NCBI GenBank assembly: GCA_014773175.1
Contig: VXCM01001423.1
Coordinates: 62,001 to 126,000 of the forward strand
Reading direction: 5' to 3'
Origin: Lucifuga dentata
Lineage: Eukaryota; Chordata; Actinopteri; Ophidiiformes; Bythitidae
Length of the DNA: 64,000 nt
The position numbers and the translations under genes were made by a program. Below the pieces are notes generated by a model, which ran no database searches, had not been told where the DNA came from, and was given only the letters and a program-made list of their open reading frames with translations. Within the stretch, counting starts at the first letter, position 1, and each line of letters opens with the position of its first letter. Below are positions 27,296 through 38,440 of the stretch, piece by piece.

Positions 27296-29216
27296 TCAAA
27301 TTTAGAACACTGAAACAGTTTCTAAGATTGAATTATTTTTATTCCCAGGCTACCCTACTTACTCTTGTCAAAGCCTTTCCATTTTCTTACCTTTAGGTGA
27401 ACCTTCTCCCATTGCCCCACCCCTGCATGGCACTTTCTTTCACCTCAGCTCAACATGGCATAATGCGTAAAATCAGAGCACATCTTCCTGACATCCTGCA
27501 TTTCAGGAGAAATGTGGTTTCTCTTTCTAATTACCATCTTTGCCTTCACCCTTCTGTTTCCTGTCCCCACTCTTGACACTCTCAAAGGAGCATGTGCATT
27601 TTGTGCAAGGCTGTGTGAATGAATGGATGCGCTGCTTTGGCTGAGACAGGCAGGTGCAGCGTTGCACTTTGACTTCTGATCATCCAGCTTTCTGTCATGA
27701 TGGTACTCATGCTCACCGCTCCTCCGTCTCTACACATTCCACCTCACTTCTCTTGGTTTTGATCACTCTCTCTGCCACTCTCCTAGTTTTTTCTCATGTA
27801 GCTGCAAAACAGCCTCACTGGTATTAGCCATCTTGTCACAGCAAGCCTCATCCTCATCCTCAGGACAGCATAAATACAAGCCACCTTCCTTTTCATCCAC
27901 TTCCCACTCTCCTCATCTTCCCGTGATCCTTCTGATTAAAGGTATTTATGGAATAAATCATAAATATTTGGTAACTCAAGTCACAGAGGCCTGTGTGATG
28001 GCCTGTAATAGCAGGGATGTTTGCTGTGTGATGGAACACACTGGTAGAGGTGATGGTAAGGACAGCACAGCCAATTTGAGTTTACTGACCTAATGAGGCA
28101 TGAAGGAGCTACACACAGCTCAGGATCTTCCTCTTTCTCTGCCTCTGGTCTCCTTAAAATCTCAAGTCTATAGATCTCTTGTATTATTTAATAATAAGTA
28201 ATATTTTTCTATAGTGCATCATCATCTTTATAATGAGCTTGTACACACTTTAAAGCTTAGTCACTTTGGCTGCAGGAAAATGGTAAAAACATATTGCTAA
28301 AAGAGAAAGAAATTTCAACTGAAGAGGGCTGTGACTTGGTGCTTTGCAAAAAGTTGTGTGTTTATTTCATGATAACATGTTATCTTCATTCCTGTGCAGA
28401 ATGGCTGTGTGACAATAATACTTCAGAGTATCTTTGTGTTCCTTTTACTGGCTGATTTCTGTCTTCATCTTTGGCCTAATCATCCTGTACACATACAGAT
28501 CATTATGAAGACAGATTTTCTGAGTAGGAGAGAGAGAGAGAGAGAGAGAGAAAGTCTACTCCATCTTTGCATTAATCAAAAATCCGTTATGTCTCTCCGG
28601 AGACCAGACCACTCAGTGGGAAGGAGAATGGGCTCTTTCTCCCCTCTTTTTATCTCCCTTCTGTTCAATACATTCCCCTCTCTTCTGTCCGGGATTTCTC
28701 CACTCTCTAAATGCCAAACCAATAAACCAAGAAGCAAAATCCCCTTTTCCCTCTATCCAAAAACAGACTGCATGTTCAGTATTTTAATAAAAATTACAGC
28801 TTAGATGGTCATGCTGTGAGAACACATACACACTCAACCACATTTATGTGCACACACACATGCATAGCATTGACTGTACGCTGTCTTTCATATTTCCAGA
28901 GTCGGTTTAGTCTAGCCTAGCATTCCACGCCTCACCAGTCATTGTGACTATTAGTGGGATCTCCCAGGGCTAAATAAGCAGTGGGATTGTTCAAGCTGAA
29001 TAACAACATAGTGAGTCTAACTTTTCAGAAATACTTGCTCAGAACAGGTAATCAAAGTCACAGAAATGGAGTGGAAGAAGGCTGTCATGTTAGGTAGGAA
29101 AAAAGGAAATGGTATGTACAGCTGAGGAAAGAAATGCTACACCAAGGAAAACTAGAGAGCAGAAGACAGGAATCAATTGGGTTATGTACCTCACTACTAG
29201 AATAAATGTATCCTTT

Positions 29217-29217
29217 C

Positions 29218-29280
<63 letters not shown>

Positions 29281-29340
29281 GTATGTAACTTTCCATATGG
29301 AAAGTTACATACCACACACACACACACACACACATATATA
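29217..29340. repeat. Long palindrome with TG/CA arms
   Basis: The centre is at 29296/29297 in CCATATGG. Bases 29259-29296 are perfectly complementary to 29297-29334 with no loop. The arms run through GGTATGTAACTTTCC, then TG on the left and CA on the right, then AT-rich ends. It abuts the MITE region on its right. Confidence 0.88.
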
Positions 29341-29412
29341 AACTTGTTGTACCACATGAACTGCATTTTGTTATGCACAATACAAGTGCATGATGGTAGC
29401 TGAGTTGAAGCC

Positions 29413-30013
29413 TTAAAGGACCGTACCGGCCACTTTGCATGTTTGAGCCTAATTCAATTTCCATACATGTTATGTTACTGACAACCATTTTCCAAAGTAT
29501 AAAACTGTATTTCAGTTTTCATTATATTTTACAAAATCTTTTATTCTTTCAAAATCAAATATTCAAGCGATACACCCACCTCAAAAATCAATGTTTCACC
29601 TGTAATAGTTAAGCAGCCTTATGAAGTCATGGTTGTTTAAATTTTTCGAAAAACGCAGGTCTTCTTTTGGGACTATATTCCCCAGTGGAGACATACATTC
29701 ACTCCACGCTTTTTATTGCGCTTAAACGCTAAAATTAAGTAACTTAAAAAAAACAAAACAAAAAAAACCCCTGAATATTCGTGTTGTTCGTGATGATGGA
29801 TTACCTATCCCATGAATGTTTCAAGTATCAACAAGTTAAATTTAATAGTGTACCAGAATGAACTGAAACCAATGGCAGTCTGCAAGGTAGAAAAAAAAAA
29901 TTAATTCACCGTTCCAGTAGTATGCTTTGGGAAATGATTGTCAGTAACGTTACATGTATGAAAATTTAATATGTTAGGCTCAAACATGCAAAATGGCCGG
30001 TATGGTCCTTTAA
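29413..30013. mobile_element. TTAA-flanked MITE, copy 1
   Basis: A 601-bp element bounded by TTAA at 29413-29416 and 30010-30013. The ends are inverted repeats of roughly 90 bp starting AGGACCGTACCGGCCA and containing GCATGTTTGAGCCTAA and TTACTGACAA. No coding frame. TTAA target duplications are known for piggyBac and Kolobok transposons; the ends do not clearly decide. Internal sequence matches copy 2 in opposite orientation. Confidence 0.82.
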
Positions 30014-30511
30014 TCTAATTTGAGATGTGTATCCCTCGTACACATATTTTCACAATACAGATTCAGATTGGTGGACGTCAACTAAAGCCTGCATTGTCAG
30101 TAATAAAAGAACAGACATGCATGCACACGTGGGCAAACTAACCCCATGTTGGCTTTTATTTATTGCCAAAGTAACACTCAACTGTGAAAAAACAACTGCA
30201 AGAGAAGCTTTCATCTTTCAACAAAATGCCTGAACCTACACGTGCATGTATTCAGTCAACGGTTAACCGTGGTTGGGGTTTCAATTCACTCATGTGTAAA
30301 GTGACTAGAATATTAAGCATTCCGTGTGAGAGTGGGTTAGATGTGTGTGTACATATTTTGCCATGGCTCCTTGAGTCCTAAAGTGAAAGAGAGACAGAAA
30401 GCAGAAGAGGAGAGGGGATAATGATCTCACTGATAAAGGAGGGGTGGATTTTCTGGTAAATAGGGCTGGATATGCACAGTGCTGCAGGCTGTTCTTTTGC
30501 ACCCAATGTCA

Positions 30512-30513
<2 letters not shown>

Positions 30514-30551
<38 letters not shown>
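30514..30551. repeat. (CA)n microsatellite between MITE copies
   Basis: 38 nt of CA. Confidence 0.95.
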
Positions 30552-30552
<1 letters not shown>

Positions 30553-30617
30553 CTACGATCACAAGCGATAAGCATACAACTTTGTCACATACAAATAACT
30601 ACAACAATACACATTCC

Positions 30618-31169
30618 TTAAAGGAACGTACCACCCATTTTGCATGTTTGAGCCTAATATGTTCAATTTTCATACATGTAAGGTGACTGACAATCATTTC
30701 CCAAAGCATACTACTGGAATGGTCAGTTAAAAAAAATGTTTTTCCTACCTTCCAGATCGCCATTTGTTTCAGTTCATTCTGGTAAGCTATTAAAATCAAC
30801 TTGCTGATACTTGAAACGTTCTTGGGATAGGTAATCCATCATCATGAACAACACATATATTCAGGTTTTTTTGAAGTTTCGTAATTTTAGTGTTTAAGCA
30901 CAAGTGAATGCATGTCTCCACTGGGGAATATAGTCCCAAAAGAAGACCTGCATTTATCGAAAAATTTAAATGACCGTGACTTCATAATTTTGCGTAAGTA
31001 TTAGCAGGTGAAAACATCTGTTTTTAAGGTGGGTGTAAGAGATTTTGCAAAATGTCAGGAAAGCTGAAATACGGTTTATCCTTTGGGAAATGATTGTCAG
31101 TAACGTAACATGTATGAAAACTGAATATATTAGGCTCAAACATGCAAAACAGGTGGTATGGTCCCTTAA
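30618..31169. mobile_element. TTAA-flanked MITE, copy 2, opposite orientation
   Basis: A 552-bp element with TTAA at 30618-30621 and 31166-31169 and the same long inverted ends (AGGAACGTACCACCCA at the left). Its interior is homologous to copy 1 reversed, for example the segment around 30915-30960 with GGGAATATAGTCCCAAAAG. Only about 600 bp separates the two, so they could form a very large inverted repeat. Confidence 0.82.
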
Positions 31170-31599
31170 TTCTCTTTTCTGTGTCTGTGTGAATATGTGT
31201 GAGTGTTTTGTGTGTGTGTGTGTGTGTGTGACATTGGATGCAGCTCAGCACGTCAATGATGATATCCCTGTTAATAAAACATTGTCACCACTAGTGCTGA
31301 TTATAAAAAAGCACATGATTTGATTTTAACTCTCATCTCTGCTCAGGTAATATTTATTCATATTTTAATGCTAAGAGCAATACACATTGGCAAGATGTAT
31401 TGGCTTCTGCAGTGATTTTACTTTTAAAATTTGGATTGGGGAAACGTCTGATGTGATAAATGTCATGTTTCACACCAAAATCAGAAATTCACTATTTGTG
31501 GCTAAATGATACCAACTATTACAAATGCTGATAGTTTTAAACTCAAACAAACCAAATGGTGCTCACTAGAGCACTTTCCTCCAAAGGTGTCAAAGTGAC

Positions 31600-31932
31600 C
31601 TTTATGTCAGTTTTTCACCTAATGGGGCCATGGCCCATAACCTTTCTTTTGCAAAATGTCATACAAATCCATTCATCCATTCTTAACTTTACTTTTTCTA
31701 CCACACAAACAAGCTGACAGAATATGGTGAAAACAGCCCTGTCCAACTCTTGACAATTATGCCGAGTACCTGCCTGTCAAAATTATTATATTAAAAGTTT
31801 CGTTCCAAAATGTGACACCCACTTTTTGGTTAAGTGACCCCTAATGGACTGGTGACTCATCCAGGGTGTATCTTACCCCCATGACCCTATACAGGACAAG
31901 CAGATATATATAGAAAATGGATGGATGGATGA
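31600..31932 (-). mobile_element. L2-like LINE 3' end fragment
   Basis: AATGGACTGGTGACTCATCC, AGGGTGTATCTTACCCC and AGGACAAGCAGATATAT end in ATGGATGGATGGATG. This matches, from memory, the reverse complement of the common teleost L2-type 3' end also seen at 59520-59950. Only 31845-31932 is clear. Confidence 0.6.
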
Positions 31933-32094
31933 ATAAGTGACTCCTAGTATTAAAACAATGGCAAAAATGTAACTTTTCATGGTAATGACTGAAATACTCC
32001 TAGATTAGATTTGGTTTATGTTCCTCATCTTCTTCATTATAAAACAATTTCTAAACCCCACATTTCTTATAATATGCCTCATTTTGCTCATCTG

Positions 32095-32358
32095 CTCTAA
32101 TCAGGTGAACAACCCCCTCATGGGTCGGAAATGTCCTTACATGGTTACATTCTTCAGAATGAAGTACGACACTTTGCAGCTTGTGGTTAATTTTCAATAC
32201 CTCTGCAAAGCTCCGATCAATAGATGCCAGAGCTAAGATGATTCGTAATGGTATCATTCTGCTGCTCTTTATAATCACCACTGTCCCCACTCAGACATTA
32301 ATGATCAATTAGGCCTTGATGCTGGGCGAGCTGCAATCAAAGAGCTAATGTGATGGTG

Positions 32359-32360
<2 letters not shown>
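32095..32360. promoter_or_regulatory. Candidate conserved non-coding element beside the LINE insertion
   Basis: Repeat-free sequence of balanced composition with several homeodomain-like cores (ATTAATGATCAATTAG at 32298-32313, GTTAATTTTC) and CAATCAAAGAGCTAATG. It stops at the GA repeat that precedes the LINE. Conservation cannot be tested from one sequence. Confidence 0.3.

Positions 32361-32361
<1 letters not shown>

Positions 32362-32415
<54 letters not shown>
32362..32415. repeat. (GA)27 on the 5' side of the LINE
   Basis: 54 nt of pure GA, ended by N at 32416 and then LINE sequence. Together with 38837-38854 it brackets the LINE. Confidence 0.9.
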
Positions 32416-32585
32416 NAACAGCACCAGCAACAGCAGCAGCAGGATGAGCTCTTGAAGATATTTCACTTTTTTTGTTTTAAAGTGAGATAAACTGTTACTT
32501 TTTAAACAAAATTAGAGGGGGGAACAATTGTTGAGAAGAATTGTCTCCCTGGAAGGAGAGGAACGGGAGGAGGAACTGCAACGAA

Positions 32586-32716
32586 CTTGGAAAATACTTC
32601 TGAAGTGAAACAGCCAGCAGATGATCTTTGGCAGATGATCTGACCAACTGNCTTGGAAAATACTTCTGAAGTGAAACAGCCAGCAGATGATCTTTGGCAG
32701 ATGATCTGACCAACTG
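32586..32716. repeat. 65-bp duplication around N at 32651 (assembly joint)
   Basis: 32586-32650 equals 32652-32716, in the LINE leader. Confidence 0.9.
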
Positions 32717-32925
32717 CCAAACTGACAGTTAGTTCAACTGTCCTGTAACTAACTGACAGTTAGCTCAGAAGAGACATACAGCTGAAGACTCGAGTGAGTG
32801 ACAACATCAGAGAGATAATATCTCAGAACAACATCTCAGAGATAATATCAACTGAGAAAGGATTTACAAAAATTTCACTTCAAAATAACTAAATAATAAA
32901 TAAATTAAAGCTGGCTTAAAGTTAA

Positions 32926-32983
32926 AGCTAACTGCTAACTAACTAACTGCTAGCTAACTGCTAACTGTTAACTGCTAGCTAAC
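32926..32983 (+). repeat. GCTAACT minisatellite in the LINE leader
   Basis: About eight imperfect tandem units of GCTAACT with CTAG-containing variants just upstream of ORF1. Confidence 0.75.
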
Positions 32984-33884
32984 AATAAACAAGGCCCTAG
33001 CAACGGTTGTCAAGGAGTAGCAACAATAACAGTCAGCAGCAGTAGCAGAGATGATGGCTTCAACCACAGCCTGTACAGAGGCTATTCCTCTGGTCTACCC
33101 ACCAGATGTTAAAAATGACAGTGCCAGGAAGACACACAAACAAAAACTGCTGAAGGACAGACCAGAGACACTCTTCTGACTTGTACAAGAGTGGAGATGT
33201 CAGCAATCTGATCTTCCTCACAGACCAGCCAATAGGCATGGCATTCTGCCATCTGTGCCCACTACCCCTCAGTGAAGAAGGAGGGCATCTGTAACGGCTG
33301 GAAAATCAAAATCAAAGAAGGAGAAGACCCAGACACCCAGTCAACATCTACGTATAAGAACGGGACGGTCATAGTGCAGGGGAACCTCAAACAATTTGAG
33401 CTGGACTTTGTCCTTCTAAAGGAAAGAGCCCAACAGGAGAAGTCTTTCCCCAGTGACAACACCCACACCCTGCCAAACACAGACACTACCCCCACTACTG
33501 AGCAGGCCTCTGAAGAGAGGGAGCCCATCAGTCAAGAACAGTCCCAGGACCCCCAGCTGAACCACATCGTCACTGACATGAAGATGAAGTTCACAGAGCT
33601 AGAGAGAGAGCTCATACAACTGAGAGAGCTGATCAGCCAACAGCCAATTCAGGACACCACAGTACAGCAAGACTCCTCTACCATCAGCATAGGGCTGAGC
33701 AAGCTGAAGCAGGACAGCGACAGCTACAGGAGAGAGCTGACCACCCTGAGGATGGAACTAAGACAGCTGCAACAAGACCAAGAGAGCCACATGGCACAAC
33801 AGACAGCTCTGACAGAGGAAGTGAGGGAACTGAGAGAAGAGAGAGAGAGCTACAGGAGAGAGCTGACAGCTCCAACAGAACAGC

Positions 33885-33913
33885 TTCAGGAGAGAGAGAG
33901 AGAGAGAGAGAGC
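33885..33913. repeat. GA run inside LINE ORF1
   Basis: GGAGAGAG-type run encoding Glu/Arg; the ORF1 frame changes here. Confidence 0.85.
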
Positions 33914-34524
33914 TCATGAACCAAGTCAAGAACCACAGACCCAAGAGACCTCTCCTCCAATCAACCACACTACCAGACATCCAAAAAGCAACCTGGCACA
34001 AAATCCACAAATTGCTCCTCATGGACTCGAATGGGAGGTATGTGGAAGAGAAAAAACTTTTCCCAAACCACAGGGTTGCCAAACTCAAGTGTTGGAATAC
34101 CAGTCACGCCATGTTACTGCTAACAGAGGACCATCTGGGTCCCCCAGCCACATTATCATCCACACCGGCACAAGTGATCTGAAAACACAGAGAGAAGAGG
34201 TGACCAAGTCTCTCAAGGGAGTAATACAAAAAGCTTCCTCCACATTCCCTAATACAAAACTAGTCATCTCTACCCTACTACCAAGATGGGATTTCCACCC
34301 CGCCTTCATCCAAAGGGTAAATGCACAAATCTCCCAAGAGTGTGCAATGAAGCCAAATGTTTACTTTGCCTCCCATCCCACCGTGGACCAACATAGTCTT
34401 TACGACCAAGTGCACATCCTCAAAGCAACAGTCCCAACTTTTGCAAAGACCCTGAAGGACATCACACTCAACTGCAGACCAAGCACATCCCACAGGAGCA
34501 ACAAAGAGATGAGCACCCCACTCA

Positions 34525-34690
34525 GACCAACATCCAGAAGACCCGCTCCATCCAGAGGATACCCTTCATCACCCAGAGGACACCCTGCTGCAGCCAGAGA
34601 ACACCATGCCATACTGAGAAGACACGCTGCCACACCCAGACGACACCCAGCTGCACCCAATGGACACCCTGCCACACCCCAGGCCAGGCC
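34525..34690 (+). repeat. Imperfect 18-24-bp coding repeats in LINE ORF1 tail
   Basis: Repeated ACACCCTGC(C/T)GCACCCAGA-like units encode an Arg/His/Pro/Ala-rich tail. The basic character would suit nucleic-acid binding; this is inference. Confidence 0.6.
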
Positions 34691-35250
34691 CACCCCCCTC
34701 CTGCCAACCCCTTACCACACATATGCACAGGCTGTGAGCAGAGAAAGCCCCAACTCCACACCTAGCAGAGCCCCATCATGTGACCTGAGCATACACCAGA
34801 TGCTCAGCAAGCTCTACACAATCATAGTCCAGGCCAAAAACCAATAGAATAAAACACTGTTAACCATGGAATACAAATCTTTCACTATTTCATCCTGTAA
34901 TATACAAGTTCTGAGATCGACTGCCTTTGGTATGAAGAGCAGAAACTCTGAACTTCACCAAAGAAATTGCAAACACAGATATCATTGTCCTACAGGAGAC
35001 ATGGTACAGAGGAGATGGTCCCACTGGCTGCCTTGTAAACTACAGAGAACTGGTAGTTCTATCCACAAAGCAAACAGGCATAAAACAGGGAAAAGACTCT
35101 GGAGATATGTTAATATGGTACAAATCAGAACTAACCCTCTCCGTTAAGCTAATCAAAACAGGAGCTTTTTACATCTGGCTAGAAATAAATAAGGAACTTA
35201 CCTCAACCAAGAAAAACGTCCTCCTGTGTGCCACCTACATCCCCCCAGTC

Positions 35251-35381
35251 AAATCCCCATACTTTAAAGATGACATGTTCTCCATCCTGGAAGAGGAGAT
35301 CAACCATTTCCAGGCNAAATCCCCATACTTTAAAGATGACATGTTCTCCATCCTGGAAGAGGAGATCAACCATTTCCAGGC
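35251..35381. repeat. 65-bp duplication around N at 35316 (assembly joint)
   Basis: 35251-35315 equals 35317-35381, in the endonuclease part of LINE ORF2. Adds 66 nt, frame kept. Confidence 0.92.
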
Positions 35382-35931
35382 TCATGGCCACACTGTAATC
35401 TTCAGGGACTTCAATGCCAGAACAGGACGAGAACCTGACACCCTCAGCACACAGGGAGACAAATGCCTACCAGGAGGAGGAGGAAACATCCCATCCCCAA
35501 TATGCCCCCCCAGACACAACTACAACAAAGCAACAAACATGGGTCACAACTCTTGCAGCTCTGTCGTTCACTGGGCCTGTACATAGTGAATGGTAGGCTT
35601 CGAGGGGACTCATATGGTAGGTACACCTACAGCTCATCTCTAGGTAACAGTACAGTAGACTACTTCATCACTGACCTCAGCCTGGTGTCTCTCAGAGCGT
35701 TCGCAATCAGCCCACTAACACCCCTGTCAGACCACAGCAAAACCACAATCTATCTGAACAGATCAACACCCAATCAGAAAGAACTAATGCCAGCCAAACT
35801 ACATACTATTAAAAAATGCTACAAATGGAAGGAAACCAAAATGCTATTAGACAAAAACAAGTCCAAACACTTTTAGACCAGTTTCTGGAAAAATACTTTC
35901 AATGCAGCAGCGAAGGTGTAAACAGGGCAGT

Positions 35932-36054
35932 AGAAAGCCTAAATAATATATTTGACCTTACAGCCTCTCTATCAAATCTGAAGGCCTCAAATNAGAAAGC
36001 CTAAATAATATATTTGACCTTACAGCCTCTCTATCAAATCTGAAGGCCTCAAAT
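35932..36054. repeat. 61-bp duplication around N at 35993 (assembly joint)
   Basis: 35932-35992 equals 35994-36054. Adds 62 nt and so shifts the ORF2 frame; taking one copy away brings the frame at 35816 and the frame at 36571 into register. Confidence 0.92.
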
Positions 36055-37376
36055 AGAAAACCCCCAAAAAATAACACTAACAACAATGACAAATGGTTTG
36101 ACAATGAATGTAAAACCCTTAGAAAGCAGTTAAGGAACTTATCAAACCAAAAACATACAGACCCAGACAACCAGAACATATGTCTTCATTATGGTGAAAC
36201 ATTAAAACAGTATAAAAACACAGTAAGGAAAAATAGAGACCAACATATCAGAAATCAGCTACATACTATTGAGGAGTCCATAAAAACAAACCACTTCTGG
36301 GAAAATTGGAACACTCTAAACAAACAAAAACACGATGATCTACCCATCCAAAATGGAGATATATGGGTAAACCACTTCTCCAATCTCTTTGGCCCAATAG
36401 AAAAGAACGAACAGAAAAAACACATACAAGATAAACTACAAAGTTTAGAATCAACTATAAAAGGCTACCAGAACCCGCTAGACTCCTCAATTGCACTCAA
36501 AGAACTACAGGACAAAATAAAATCACTCCAAACCAAGAAGGCCTGCGGTGTTGATGGTATCCTAAATGAAATGGTAAAACTCACAGACCTCAAACTCCAA
36601 TTGGCTATACTAAAAGTCTTTAACATTGTCCTTAGCTCCAGGACCTTCCCCAGTATTTGGAACCAAGGACTGATAACACTGCTCCACAAAAGTGGAAACA
36701 AATTCGACCCCAATAACTACTGTGGGATCTGTGACAACAGTAACCTCGGGAAAATCTTCTGTATGATCATCAATCACAGACTCCTACATTTTCTTATTAC
36801 AAATAATGTCCTCAGCAAATCCCAAATTGACTTTTTACCAAATTATCATACAACAGACCACATCTTCACCTTCAGCACCCTAATCGACAACCAAATAAAC
36901 AAAGACAAAAGCAAATTATTCTCCTGCTTTGTTGACTTCAAAAAAGCCTTTGATTCAATTTGGCACAAGGTTCTGCTGTATAAACTCTTAGAAAGTGGTG
37001 TTGAGGGAAAAATCTATGACATCATTAAATCAATATACACAAACAACAAGTGTGCTGTAAAGACTGGCAAAACCCACACAGACTTCTTTCCCCAAAGCTG
37101 AGGGGTCAGACAGGGGTGTAGCTTGAGTCCAGCCCTCTTCAACATATACATCAATGAATTGGCAAGGGCAATTGAACAGTCTGCAGCACCTGGCATCACC
37201 CTATTAGACACCGAAGTCAAATGCCTACTGTTTGCAGATGATCTGGTGCTCCTCTCTCCAACCAAAGAAGGACTACAACAGCACCTTGATCTTCTGCATA
37301 ATTTCTCCCAGACATGGACCTTAACAGTAAATCTAACCAAGACAAAAATCATGATATTCCAAAAATGATCGAGCCT

Positions 37377-37501
37377 CCAGCACCACAAATATAAATTCTT
37401 TCTAGACACGGTTGCCCTAGAACATACAAAAAACTATANCCAGCACCACAAATATAAATTCTTTCTAGACACGGTTGCCCTAGAACATACAAAAAACTAT
37501 A
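37377..37501. repeat. 62-bp duplication around N at 37439 (assembly joint)
   Basis: 37377-37438 equals 37440-37501. Adds 63 nt, frame kept. Confidence 0.92.
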
Positions 37502-38440
37502 CCTATCTTGGCCTGAACATCAGCACCACAGGTAACTTCAACAAAGCTGTGAACGACCTAAGAGACAAGGCAAGAAAGGCTTTTTACACCATCAAAAGGA
37601 ACATCAAGTTGAACATCCCAATTCAAATCTGGCTTAAAATATTGGACTCCGTTATAGAACCTATTTCCCTTTATGGTTGCGAGGTCTGGGGTCCACTCGC
37701 AAACCAAGATTTTACAAAATGGGACAAACATCAAATTAAGATTCTGCATGCAGAATTTTGCAAATCAATTGTCCGTGTCCAACAGAAAACACCAAACGAT
37801 GCATGCAGAGCAGAATTAGGACAATATCCCCTCATTATCAAAATTCAAAAAAGAGCACTGAAATTCTACAATCACTTAAAAGAAAGTGACCCTGACACAT
37901 TCCATTAACAAAGCCCTCACCTACAGAGAGACTGTAGAGAGATGTCCCCTCAGCCAGCAGGTCCAGGGACTCTGTTCACAAACACAAGCAGAACCCCAGA
38001 CAGACCACCCAGACTACATCCGACTAAACCAAATTATAAGACAACAAAAAGAAAACTACCTGACACATTGGAAGGAATCAACCAAAAAACAGAGCAAATT
38101 GGAATGCTATTTGGTCTTAAACAGAGAATACACAGTGGCAGAAAACCTGACCACTGTGACTAATCCAAAAACAAGGAAATCTTTGACTATGTACAGACTC
38201 AGCGAGCACAGCCTCACCATCAAGAGATGCTGCCACAGGCAGACCTGGCTTCCTAAAGAGGACAGACTGTGCACCCACTGCACGCAACACGAGGTGGAAA
38301 CCGAGCTACACTTTTTACCTACCTGTGATCTGTACCAAGACATCAGAGACATATACCCACAGATTACAAACACCCAAAAAGATTTTGAAAACATGACCAA
38401 TAGCAAAAAGCTTCCATACCTGCTGGGTGAAATACAGTAA

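Larger units (their letters stand above)
14910..29215. other. Non-coding, presumed intron
   Basis: No exon recognised. Contains a hairpin (18722-18810), an RTE-like tail (27165-27295), simple repeats, and possible conserved non-coding blocks at 15160-15275, 19195-19395 and 21232-21480. The 143-residue minus frame at 22745-23176 shows no domain and stops where a MITE-like GGCCAAATATGTAGG sequence begins. Confidence 0.5.
32417..33050 (+). other. LINE 5' leader with internal repeats
   Basis: Untranslated start of the LINE. It holds CAG/CAGCAG runs, a duplicated ACTGACAGTTAG (around 32721 and 32751), a duplicated GAGATAATATC (32814 and 32839 area), and a minisatellite of GCTAACT-like units at 32926-32983. 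An internal promoter would be expected here but no motif is recognised. Confidence 0.6.
33051..34847 (+). pseudogene. LINE ORF1: coiled coil plus SGNH-hydrolase-like domain, frameshifted
   Basis: Likely start is the ATGATGG at 33051. The coding signal then moves between frames: one run ends at a stop near 33180, another covers 33272-33919, a third 33916-34182, a fourth 34089-34847. In order one sees a region with KNGTVIVQGNLKQFELDF, a Glu/Arg/Gln-rich coiled coil (about 33570-33910), then a domain with the three SGNH blocks. These are DSNG with the Ser codon at 34027, HTGTSDL with Asp at 34176, and DQVH with Asp 34404 and His 34413. The tail is Pro/Arg/His-rich and built from imperfect repeats. 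One frame change falls at the GA run at 33891-33913, consistent with slippage. Esterase-like ORF1 domains are known in CR1/L2-type LINEs; their exact role is unsettled. The TAG at 34845-34847 is 18 nt before the ORF2 ATG. Confidence 0.85.
34866..38440 (+). pseudogene. LINE ORF2: APE endonuclease, reverse transcriptase, zinc knuckle; broken
   Basis: Starts MEYKSFTISSCNIQ (endonuclease motif with Asn), then IIVLQETWYRGD, FRDFNARTG (the usual Gly before DFN is Arg here), STVDYF and LSDHSK near 35730, which together are an APE-type endonuclease. Reverse transcriptase follows: VDFKKAFDS with Asp codon at 36934, GVRQGCSLSP, and FADD with Asp codons at 37237 and 37240. A C-terminal CX2CX9HX4C knuckle lies at about 38269-38328. 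Breaks seen: frame changes near 34945, 35535, 35860 and 37902, and TGA stops at 37099 and 37366 where Arg (CGA) is likely ancestral. Three N joints with duplicated 61-65 nt lie inside. The joint at 35993 adds 62 nt and shifts the frame artificially; those at 35316 and 37439 add 66 and 63 nt and keep it. Confidence 0.92.

Noticed and set aside
33684..34088. 134-residue minus-strand frame
   Set aside because: Antisense shadow of LINE ORF1.
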